Below are positions 45,911-54,800 of a stretch of DNA of 64,000 nt, in pieces. The number at the start of each line of letters is the position of its first letter. Positions within the stretch are counted from its first letter, which is position 1. The DNA lies in contig NZ_CP012673.1 of NCBI RefSeq assembly GCF_002950945.1, positions 5,889,001 to 5,953,000 on the forward strand, written 5' to 3'. This DNA is from Sorangium cellulosum (lineage in GTDB: Bacteria > Myxococcota_A > Polyangia > Polyangiales > Polyangiaceae). The position numbers and the translations under genes were made by a program. A model generated the notes under the pieces. The model was given only the letters and a program-made list of their open reading frames with translations. It was not told where the DNA came from and did not search any database.

Positions 45911-46226
45911 GGCGTTCACATCGCGAGCCCACCGCGTTTTCCCCAGCAGGACCTGCGTGGAATCCGAGGTCCGTCCCGCCCCGCCCGCACACGTCCGCAC
46001 CGCGCGCGCGCTCGGCCACCCACGTCCCCTCGCGGCCCGGCGCGATCCCGATCGCCGCACCGCCCAGGCCAGCGCGCCGCGCAGCGGCAAATTGTAATAT
46101 TGCAAACACAATCGAACGTGGGACGCTCCGGGCGCTGCGGAAGCGGTGGGGAAGGACGGCCGATTCCGTTCGATTCGTACTGGCGCCGCGAGGCGCGCCG
46201 CGCGGCAGCGAGGGGGGAGGGGACGT
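45911..46226. promoter_or_regulatory. Divergent promoter region with AT-rich patch
   Basis: 316 bp between the GT4 and barrel genes. Around 46089-46113 is a rare AT-rich stretch with ATTGT (46091-46095) and ACAAT (46108-46112) as an inverted repeat. Minus-strand TACAAT (46096-46091) is a good -10 candidate for the GT4 gene and plus-strand TAATAT (46095-46100) for the barrel gene, but neither has a strong -35. The strong ribosome-binding site of the barrel gene (AGGGGGGAGGGG) is at 46210-46221. Confidence 0.45.
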
Positions 46227-47510
46227 GTGTTCTCGTTCGTCTTGCCGATGCTGGATTCCGACGTGACGGCGCGGGCGGCCGTGGAGCAGAGCATGGCCTC
46301 GAGCGTCGGGGGCGCGGGCGCGGGCGCGCTGATGGCGGGCGTCGAAGGCGCGGTGGAAGGGGCTCTCCGCGGTGCGATGTCGCGCTACGACTTCCGCCTC
46401 GACGGGAGCTACGAGCGGGTCCTCCAGGTCTCGCCCGGCCCGGTCGGATCGGCGCCCTCGGACAGCGTCTCGGCGCGCCTCGGCGGGGGCGCGGGCTGGA
46501 CGTTGTCGCGGTCCGCGGATCTCTCGCTCGCCACGGCCGGCTACCTCGCGACGCGCCTCGGCGTGCGCGCCGCGGACGCGCTCGCCGCGCGCGATCCGTT
46601 CCTGTCCGGCAACCGGCTCCAGTACACCCTCTCGGGGGCGCCCGCGCTGGCCATCGCCGCGTCCCGGCGCGCCGCGGTGCACGTCGGCGTCGGGTACGAC
46701 CAGGCCGGCGCGCTCTCGGCCGACGACCCGGAAGCGGCCGGGGTCGACGCGCACACGGGGCGCGCCGACGCGAGCGCCTCGGTCGAGATCGGCCCGCGCG
46801 AGGCGCTGACGCCGGAGCTCCGCTACGAGGTCACCCAGCTCTACCACGCCGTGCTCGACACCGAGCTCACGCGCGGCCCCGCGCAGGTCCACACCGGCTC
46901 GGCGCTCCTCGCCGCGTCCCGCGATCTCACCCGGAACGTCTCGACGCGCGTCGCGGGCGGCCTGACCGTCGCGAGCCCGCCGCCCGTGCTGTCGTCGCGC
47001 CACGCCGTGATCGCGCCCGCGGCGCGGGTAGGGCTCACCTGGCTGGCAGAACGTTACCGCCTGACAGCGGATTATACCTACGCCTACACGTCGCTCGGGC
47101 CTAGGATCGGGTTCGGCCACGAGCACGAGGCGTCGATCGAAGCGAGCCTCCGGCCTCTGCGCGGGGGCGCACACCGCGACCTGCTCGTCACCGGCGTCGT
47201 CCGGCTCTCGACCGGCAGCGCGCCCGTCGCCGCGAATCCCCCGCTGCAGCCGAGCCCCGGCGCGCCGGCGCCTCCCGGCGAAGGATCGCTGTCCACGACC
47301 ACCGCGCTCGCCGGCGCGCAGATCGAGGTCCCCCTCTCGCGCGGGGTCGCGCTGCGCGGCGGCCTCGATCTGGAGTACGTGCGCGCCGCGCTCGATCCGG
47401 CGCCGGCCGCAGGGCAGCCCGGCGGCTCGCTCCGGGCCATCCTCACGGCAGGCCTCTCCGGGACATTGTCGACGGACCCGCACCACACCCTGCGCCGCGA
47501 TCCTGAATGA
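46227..47510 (+). CDS. Outer-membrane beta-barrel protein of the EPS region
   Basis: A 427-aa protein with many amphipathic strands (DFRLDGSYERVLQV, ADLSLATAGYLATRLG, YRLTADYTYAYTSLGPRIG) alternating with turns, and few helices: a predicted barrel of 14 or more strands. GTG 46227 is used because of the strong upstream AGGGGGGAGGGG. The N-terminus lacks a textbook signal peptide, so ATG 46248 or an upstream start are possible. In Myxococcus, barrels of this size (Wzp type) sit beside exopolysaccharide export genes and form the outer-membrane pore. This one lies between GT4 and the priming transferase, so the same job is a reasonable inference. Confidence 0.65.
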   Translation: MFSFVLPMLDSDVTARAAVEQSMASSVGGAGAGALMAGVEGAVEGALRGAMSRYDFRLDGSYERVLQVSPGPVGSAPSDSVSARLGGGAGWTLSRSADLSLATAGYLATRLGVRAADALAARDPFLSGNRLQYTLSGAPALAIAASRRAAVHVGVGYDQAGALSADDPEAAGVDAHTGRADASASVEIGPREALTPELRYEVTQLYHAVLDTELTRGPAQVHTGSALLAASRDLTRNVSTRVAGGLTVASPPPVLSSRHAVIAPAARVGLTWLAERYRLTADYTYAYTSLGPRIGFGHEHEASIEASLRPLRGGAHRDLLVTGVVRLSTGSAPVAANPPLQPSPGAPAPPGEGSLSTTTALAGAQIEVPLSRGVALRGGLDLEYVRAALDPAPAAGQPGGSLRAILTAGLSGTLSTDPHHTLRRDPE

Positions 47511-47899
47511 CCCCCTCAGGGCGGCTCGCCCGGCCGCCCGCAGCGCGGCGATCCGCCCCGCACGACATGCCGAGTCGACATCACCGTTCTGCCCAACCCG
47601 ATCTGCGGAATCCACGCACGTAATCCGTCGCCGGCAGCTTTTCGCGCGACATGCCCGGCGGATCTCCCGCCGACCGAGCGTGCGTCGCGAGCGCAAGCGC
47701 CCGAGATCGCGTGAACATGGATGTCGCCGGCGCTCGCGCAGCGCAGTCGAGTCCGCCGCCATGAAACGAGATTCGTTGGAGGCATCTGGCGATGTAACCT
47801 GTACTGCTCTAGTGTGGTCTCAACGAGGACCGTGTGTGCCCTGTCAGAGGCGACGCGCATGCCGCGCGCGACCGTCCGGGGCCACGCGAGGGAGGGACG
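47511..47899. other. Gap upstream of the priming transferase
   Basis: 389 bp. GAGGGAGGGA at 47888-47897 is the ribosome-binding site. A lower-GC stretch near 47786-47830 (ATGTAACCTGTACTGCTCTA) may carry a promoter, with TTGGAG and TGTACT 18 nt apart, but the match is weak. Confidence 0.4.
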
Positions 47900-49261
47900 A
47901 TGCTGGAGCTGTTCCGGTCGCCGCGCCGGGCCATGGTGTGGTTTGTCGAGGCCAGCCTGATCTCGATGCTGGTGTGCTGCGCGCCAGGCGTGCTCGTGGG
48001 CTGGGAGCACGCGCTCGACGGGGAGCGCTTCGGACGGACGCTGGGCGTCTCGCTCGTCGCGCAGGCGTCGCTCTATTATCATGGGCTCTACGGGACCGAG
48101 CCGCGCACGCCGGGGGCGCTGTTCCTGACGACGTTCCGGGCGCTCGGCGTCGCGGCGGGCGTGCTGTGGGTCGCGTTCTGGCTCGCGCCGGACGCGCAGC
48201 GGGGCGACCGGATGCTCCTGACCTCGCTCGGCGCCGCGGCGCTCGTGATCCCGGCGTGGCGCGCGGCGTACGACCGGCTCCTGAGGAGCGACAGCTTCTC
48301 CAGGCGCGTGCTCGTGCTGGGCTCGGGCGACCTCGCCCGCGCCTGCGTGGCCCTGATCCGGAAGCAGGGAGAGCTCCTCGGCCTGCGCCTCGCCGGGCGG
48401 CTCGTGAGGGACGAGGAGCCGATCGACGCCCCGGAGGTCGCCGGCAGGACGCGCGATCTCCGGCGCCTCTGCGAGCAGCGCGGCATCTCCGCCGTGATCG
48501 TGGCGACCTCCGACCGCCGCGGCGCCTTCCCGCTGGAGGAGCTGCTCGAGCTCAAGCTCCGCGGCGTCGAGATCGAGGAGGGCATGGATTTCTACGAGCG
48601 CGCGACCGGCAAGATCTTCGTGCGCGAGCTCCGGCCGAGCCAGATCATCTTCTCGCACGGCTTCAGCGTGCGCCGGCGGACGCTCGTCGCGAAGCGCGCC
48701 TTCGACGTCGTCTGCGCCGCCCTGGGGCTCGTCCTCGCGCTGCCGCTCATCGCCGTGACGGCCGCGCTGGTGAAGCTCGACTCGAGAGGCCCGGCGCTCT
48801 ACTCGCAGGTACGAACAGGCGCCCTGGGGAGGCCGTTCAGGATCCACAAGCTCCGGTCGATGAGGACCGACGCCGAGAAGAACGGCGCCGCGTGGGCCAC
48901 CGAGGACGATCCGCGCGTCACCCGCGTCGGGCGGTTCATCCGGAAGACGCGGATCGACGAGCTGCCCCAGCTCTGGAATGTGCTCGTCGGCGAGATGAGC
49001 ATGGTCGGACCGCGCCCCGAGCGCCCCGAGTTCATCGACCTCCTGGAGCAGCAGATCCCCTACTTCCGGCAGCGGCTCTGCGTGAAGCCGGGCGTGACAG
49101 GGCACGCGCAGGTGCGCTGCCGTTACGGAGCGTCCGCGGAGGACGCGCTGGAGAAGCTCCAGTACGACCTCTATTACATAAAGCGCATGTCGCTCTGGTT
49201 CGACATCTCCATCCTCGTCGATACCGTGAAGGTCGTGCTCTGGAGGATCGGCGCGCGGTGA
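47900..49261 (+). CDS. Polyprenyl-phosphate sugar-1-phosphate transferase (EPS priming, EpsZ/WbaP-like)
   Basis: A 453-aa membrane enzyme that starts a repeat unit by moving a sugar-1-phosphate onto undecaprenyl phosphate. The N-terminal half has several transmembrane helices (residues 10-110) and a Rossmann-like CoA-binding domain ([20 protein letters not shown]). The C-terminal bacterial sugar transferase domain (from about 250) has [71 protein letters not shown] and [10 protein letters not shown]. These are hallmark motifs. GGAGGGA precedes ATG 47900. It matches the M. xanthus EpsZ arrangement of exopolysaccharide loci. Confidence 0.94.
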   Translation: MLELFRSPRRAMVWFVEASLISMLVCCAPGVLVGWEHALDGERFGRTLGVSLVAQASLYYHGLYGTEPRTPGALFLTTFRALGVAAGVLWVAFWLAPDAQRGDRMLLTSLGAAALVIPAWRAAYDRLLRSDSFSRRVLVLGSGDLARACVALIRKQGELLGLRLAGRLVRDEEPIDAPEVAGRTRDLRRLCEQRGISAVIVATSDRRGAFPLEELLELKLRGVEIEEGMDFYERATGKIFVRELRPSQIIFSHGFSVRRRTLVAKRAFDVVCAALGLVLALPLIAVTAALVKLDSRGPALYSQVRTGALGRPFRIHKLRSMRTDAEKNGAAWATEDDPRVTRVGRFIRKTRIDELPQLWNVLVGEMSMVGPRPERPEFIDLLEQQIPYFRQRLCVKPGVTGHAQVRCRYGASAEDALEKLQYDLYYIKRMSLWFDISILVDTVKVVLWRIGAR

Positions 49262-49367
49262 GCCCGCCGCGTGCACCGGCTGCGCTCTTTGCCGCGAAGC
49301 CCGTTGGCGCGGCCTCTGCAGAGACGCCCGAGGGGTCGGCGTGCGTCGTACTCCGGGGGGAACAGCC

Positions 49368-50909
49368 ATGAAGACGCGGACGAGGGCAAGCATCGTGAGC
49401 TCAATGTTTCTGGTCGTCGGCTGCGCCGAGCTGGATCAGGAGCCGCCGCGGGAGAGCGTCGCTGTCGCGGAGAGCAGCGTGAACGGTTCACCCTCCCGGT
49501 TCCTCGAGGGCGGCCCCGTACCTTACGTGCTCGGCTTCTCGCCCGAGACCGGCCAGATCCTCGGCGGCTCCCACCAGCTCCTCATCCCGCGCCCGCTGGG
49601 CCGCGAGGCGATCGACGGCGCGAACCTGCCCTCGAACCTGCACCCGGAGCTCCGGGGCGCCCTGCTCCAGCTGAACACGTCGCTCCGGGGGGGCGAGGCG
49701 CAGACCGCCGCGTTCCCCTCGAACTGGTGGCCGCAGCGGCAGAACGGCATCGCCGACCGCTGGAACTCGGCCAACAAGAACTACTCGGATCGCACCTCTG
49801 ACCCGGACAACCTCTCTCCCGTCGAGAAGTACGATCTCCTCGTCCATCCGGGACAGCCGCAGTCGCTCGCGGGCATCGCCTACTGGAGCCCGGAAGACCT
49901 CCGGAGGCCCCCGCACCTGCGCAACCCGGCGTACGTGCAGCCCGCGGTCACCGTGGCCGGCCCGGCGACGCGCTGGGAGCTCCAGCACCACGGGCTCTAC
50001 CAGGGCATCTACCCGGAGTACTGGTGGGGGCACTGCAACGGGTGGTCGGCCTACGTCACCGCCGAGGGCGCCGGGCCGCGCCGCGACGTCCGGGTGAAGC
50101 TCGCCGGGAGCACCGTGACCGAGTGCGCCGCAGGGGAGGCCGGCTGCGTGCTCTTCCGCATGGCCGACATCGAGGCGCTCATGAGCGAGCTCTACTTCAG
50201 CGACTCGGTGACCTTCTCGGGGCGCCGGTGCGAGACCCGTGCGGACCGGACGCTGCGCGACCTCTACGGCAGGCCCGTCGACCCCGCCTGCCGTGATCTC
50301 AACCCCGCCACGATGCACATCGCCATGACCGGGCTGCTCGGGACCGGCGCGACGCCGCTCAACCAGACGTCGGGCCCGCGAAAGCGGCTCATGTTCATCG
50401 TCGATCACACCTGGGACGTGGAGGTGTGGAGCTTCCCCGTGAAGCAGTTCTCGATCGACGTCATCGAGGAGGTGGGCGCGCAGGAAGCCGCGCGGCTCCT
50501 GTGCAACGGCGCCTTCCACGGCGCCGATTGCTATAATTACCGGCTCAACCCGAACGCGCGGCGCTTCGTCCGCGTCGCCGCGCGCTTCTGGATGATCTCG
50601 GACGCGGTCACCGGCGAGACGCTCCTCCTCCCGCCCGAGCGGCGCGACGTCCCGCTCTCCGTCTCGGAGCTGCATTACGTGCTCGAGCTCGACGGAAACC
50701 TCACCATCCTCGGCGGCGAGTGGATCAAGAACCCCTCGATCGTGAACGGGGTCAACGGCAAGGAGCTCCACCCGGATTACCTCTGGATGCCGGTGAAGGC
50801 CCAGGGCGCAGGGGAGGACAGCGACGATCTCGGCGGCGCCGAGGACAACCCCCATATCTCCTATGCGAAGGTGAAGGCGCTGCTCACGCTCTCGCAGCGC
50901 GGCGGCTGA
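49368..50909 (+). CDS. Transglutaminase-elicitor-like secreted protein
   Basis: A 513-aa exported protein. Lipoprotein-like signal (SIVSSMFLVVGCAELD). The central motif YWWGHCNGWSAYV matches the catalytic-Cys region of the transglutaminase elicitor family first known from Phytophthora GP42. DHTWDVEVWSFPVKQF downstream may hold the His/Asp partners. Extra cysteines suggest disulfides. Bacterial members occur in myxobacteria and could cross-link or deamidate proteins. The target is unknown. Start ATG 49368 has GGGGGG upstream. It stands just after the priming transferase gene, but functional linkage to EPS is unproven. Confidence 0.75.
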   Translation: MKTRTRASIVSSMFLVVGCAELDQEPPRESVAVAESSVNGSPSRFLEGGPVPYVLGFSPETGQILGGSHQLLIPRPLGREAIDGANLPSNLHPELRGALLQLNTSLRGGEAQTAAFPSNWWPQRQNGIADRWNSANKNYSDRTSDPDNLSPVEKYDLLVHPGQPQSLAGIAYWSPEDLRRPPHLRNPAYVQPAVTVAGPATRWELQHHGLYQGIYPEYWWGHCNGWSAYVTAEGAGPRRDVRVKLAGSTVTECAAGEAGCVLFRMADIEALMSELYFSDSVTFSGRRCETRADRTLRDLYGRPVDPACRDLNPATMHIAMTGLLGTGATPLNQTSGPRKRLMFIVDHTWDVEVWSFPVKQFSIDVIEEVGAQEAARLLCNGAFHGADCYNYRLNPNARRFVRVAARFWMISDAVTGETLLLPPERRDVPLSVSELHYVLELDGNLTILGGEWIKNPSIVNGVNGKELHPDYLWMPVKAQGAGEDSDDLGGAEDNPHISYAKVKALLTLSQRGG

Positions 50910-50928
50910 GGGGCCCGCCCCGCCGCGC

Positions 50929-51615
50929 TCACAGCACCCGGGAGACGTCGAAGATCTGACGCGTCCCCTGCGGGGACGTCACGAAGAGCTGCAGCGCGAT
51001 CTCGAAGCGCGGCCCCTGGAAGTAGCCGACCCGGATCCGGTGCTTCCCCGGCAGGAGCACGACGGAGCCCTGCGCGCTCCGCGGCTGGTGCCGGCCGTCG
51101 TTGTCGATCACCAGCCGGTCGTCGATGAACACCCGGGAGCCGTCGTCGGAGAGCACCTCGAACTGGTGCGCTCCGCTGCGGGACGTCACGAACTCTCCCT
51201 CATACACGATCTGGAACCACTCGTTGCGGCCGCCGGGCACGCCCGGGAAGCCGCTCTCCCAGGAGCGCGGCGAGATGTCGAGCCGCGACGCGTAGAGCAC
51301 CGCCACCGGGCTCAGACCGGCCGTGTCGAGCAGGCTCGACGTGCCGGCCGGCACGAAGAACACGAGGCCGCGCAGCGCGTTCACCCCCGAGGTGTGAGGC
51401 CCGCCGAACTCCGTCGCTTGCTCGACCACGACGACGCCCGGGGGCGCGGCAGGCACCGTCTCGATCGTGACCACCGCGCCGCTCACGAGGACCTGCTCGC
51501 GCCGCGGCGTCACGGCGCAGCGCCCGACGAGCACCACGGAGAACACCGTGAGGCACACCGCCGCGACCTTGACGGCGACGGGCGCCGCTCTCCACCACAC
51601 GACCACTCGTTTCAT
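50929..51615 (-). CDS. Membrane-anchored PA14-domain protein
   Basis: A 228-aa protein with one N-terminal transmembrane helix (VKVAAVCLTVFSVVLVGRC) and a periplasmic PA14-like domain: GEFVTSRSGAHQFEVLSDDG, SRVFIDDRLVIDNDGRHQ, VLLPGKHRIRVGYFQGP. PA14 domains bind glycans or mediate adhesion. ATG 51615 begins MKRVVVWWRAAP; a longer frame exists but lacks typical coding composition before it. It converges with the transglutaminase-like gene, with 19 bp between stops. Confidence 0.78.
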   Translation of the reverse strand: MKRVVVWWRAAPVAVKVAAVCLTVFSVVLVGRCAVTPRREQVLVSGAVVTIETVPAAPPGVVVVEQATEFGGPHTSGVNALRGLVFFVPAGTSSLLDTAGLSPVAVLYASRLDISPRSWESGFPGVPGGRNEWFQIVYEGEFVTSRSGAHQFEVLSDDGSRVFIDDRLVIDNDGRHQPRSAQGSVVLLPGKHRIRVGYFQGPRFEIALQLFVTSPQGTRQIFDVSRVL

Positions 51616-51870
51616 CAGCGCTCCCTGTCCCGGCGGCGGTTGAGGGCCGCTCCGCGTCATGGCACGCGGAGAGCACGTGGCTTGTCAAGGAGAAGCGGCG
51701 CGGCCGCGCCGAGCGCGCCGGCTGGCCTGGCGTCGGCCAGGGGTGCGGCCGAGGAGGCGATTCGCCGCGAAATGGCGGTCAGGGGGTTCCTTATGCCGCC
51801 GTCCTCCGCGATCCCTGCGGGCGGCCGCTGGCTGTTGTCCCCGACGTGTACTAATCGTCGAAGCGCTTTT

Positions 51871-54800
51871 ATGCGAAGTGACGGTGAGAGCCGCGATGCA
51901 GCGAGGGGCGTGTCGTCGTCCCAGCGGGCGCATCCTGCCGACGGCCTTATCGTCGCGCTCTGCGCGTCGGCCGGCGGCCTCGAGGCGTTCAAGGGGTTCT
52001 TCTCGGCGATGCCGCCCGACAGCGGCTTCGCGTTCGTGCTCGTGCACGTCGACCCGCACCCGCAGCACGCGAGCGTGACGCCGGAGCTGCTCGGACCCCA
52101 CACGGCGATGCACGTGCAGGAGGTGGTGGACGGGCTGGCGATCGAGCCCGACCATGTCTACATCGTCCCGCCGGGCGCCGCGTCGACGATCCAGGACGGC
52201 GTCCTCCGGCTGATCAAGCCCGCCGAGCCGCGCGGGCACCGCGGGGGGCTCGACGTGCTGCTCCGGTCGCTCGCGGAGGACCAGGGGCAGCGGGCGGCGG
52301 CAGTGGTGCTCTCCGGCGCCGGGCACGACGGCGCGGTCGGGCTCAAGGCCATCCGGGAGCACGGCGGGCTCACGATCGCGCAGCACCCCGCGACGGCCCA
52401 CCACCCGGAGCTGCCGCAGCACGCGATCGCGACGGGGCTCGTCCACTACGTGCTCGCCCTCCGCGACATGCCCGCCGCGCTGCTCGAGCGCGCGCGGCGC
52501 CTCCTGGACGAGGACGGCGGGCCGCTCGTCGAGGAGGAGATCGCCGCGCGCCTGCCGGAGATCTGCGGCCTGCTGCTGGAGCGCACGGGCCACGACTTCC
52601 GCCAGTACAAGCGCACCACGCTGGTCCGCCGCGTGCAGCACCGGGCGCAGGCGCGGGCGGCCTCCCTCACGGACTACATGGCGCTGCTCCGGCGGGAGGC
52701 GGACGAGCCCATGCAGCTCGTCCGCGATCTCCTCATCGGCGTGACGGAGTTCTTCCGCGACGCGGACACCTTCGAGGTGGTGCGGCAGGAGATCGTGCCG
52801 GCGATCGTCGCGGACCGCGGGGCGGACAGCCAGGTCCGCGTCTGGGTGCCGGGCTGCGCCACCGGGGAGGAGGTCTACACGATCGCGATGCTCGTCATGG
52901 AGCAGATCGGGCACCCGTCCGAGGCGCCGCGCGTGCAGATCTTCGGCACGGACGTCGACGACCAGGCCATCGAGATCGCCCGGCAGGGGCGCTACCCGAG
53001 CGAGGCGACGCAGCACATCTCGCCGGACCGCGTCGCGCGCTTCTTCGTCGCGGAGGAGGGGGGAACCTCGTGCGTGGTCAAGGCGATCCGCGACCTCTGC
53101 GTCTTCTCGCGGCACGATCTCATCAAGGACCCGCCGTTCTCGCGGCTCGATCTGATCTCGTGCCGCAACGTGCTCATCTACCTCGAAGGCGAGCTCCAGC
53201 GGCGGGTGCTCGGGCTGTTCCACTACGCGCTCGTCGAGGGCGGCTACCTGCTCCTCGGCCCGTCGGAGAGCGTGTCGCAGCGGGGCGAGCTGTTCCGCGC
53301 GATCGACGGCAAGCGGCGGATCTTCCAGAAGAAGCCCGTCGTCGGGCACGCCCCGCCGCGGCTGATCGTCGGCGACGGGGCCGGGGCGGAGCGCCGCGCT
53401 GGCGACCACGCGCGCCGGCGCGCTTGGTCGTCCGAGCAGAGCATCGAGCGCACGATCGAGCGGCGCCTGCTGGAGCGTTACGGGCCGCCGTGCGTCGTCG
53501 TCAACGAGCAGGGCGACATCGTGTACCTGTCCGGCGAGACGGGGAAGTACCTCGCGCCGTCGACCGGGGCGCTCGACGTCAACGTCTCGAACATGGTCCT
53601 GCGGGCGCTGCGCCCCGAGATGAGGTCGGCCGTGCACCGCGCGGTCCGGACGCGCGAGCAGGTGGTCCACGAGAACCTCGTGGTCGAGACCAACGCGGGG
53701 CCGAAGCGCATCAACCTCGTCGTGCGGCCCCTCGGCGATCTCGACGATGACCTCGGCCTGTTCGTCGTCCTGTTCGACGAGCTCCGGCCGTCCGCGCGGG
53801 GCGAGGCGCCGCCGCTCGGGCCGCGCCGGGAGAACGCGAGCCTGCTCGACCAGCTCGAGCACGAGCTCAAGGCGACCCGGGAGCACCTCCAGACCACGAT
53901 CGAGGAGCTCGAGACGTCCAACGAGGAGCTCAAGAGCTCGAACGAGGAGCTCCTCAGCATGAACGAGGAGCTCCAGAGCCTGAACCAGGAGTTCGAGATC
54001 CTGAACAGCGAGCTCAAGGCAAGGCTCGCGGAGCTCGACGCCGCGAACAGCGATCTCCAGAACCTCTTGCTCAGCACGCAGATCCCGACGGTGTTCCTCG
54101 ACGGCGAGCTCAGGATCCGGCGGTTCACGCCGGCCGCGACGGAGGTGCTCCGGCTCATCGACAGCGACGTCGGCAGGCCGATCACCGACATCGCGGCGCG
54201 GTTCGACGCGTCGTCGCTCGTGTCGGACGCGCGCGACGTCCTGCGGACGCTCGCCCCGAGGGAGCGGGAGGTGCAGCTCGACGACGGCCGGTGCTGCTAC
54301 ATGATGCGGGTCCTGCCGTACCGCACGCTGGCCAACGTCATCTCGGGCGTGGTGATCACGCTCGTGAACGTGACCAGCCTGAAGGAGGCCGAGGAGCAGC
54401 GCGGGAAGCTCGCCGCCATCGTCGAGTCGGCGGAGCAGGCGATCCTCGGCGCGACGGTCGACGGGGCGATCACGAGCTGGAACGCGGCCGCGGAGCAGAT
54501 GTTCGGCTACAGCGAGGCGGAGGCGACCGGCCGCCCCATCCACCTCATCGTCCCGCCCGACCGCGCCGACGAGCTCCGCGGCGTGCTCGATCGCGTGACC
54601 GGCGGCGAGCGCCTCGACCCGCTGGAGACGGTCGGGCTCGCGCGCGGCGGCCGACGCCTCGACGTGTCGATCAACGTCGCGCCGATCCGCGACATTGGCG
54701 GCAGGATCACCGGGGCGTCCACGATGGTGAGCGACATCACGCGGCGCAAGCGCGCGGAGGAGGCGCTCCGGGCGAGCGAGGAGAATTTCCGCGCGATCTT

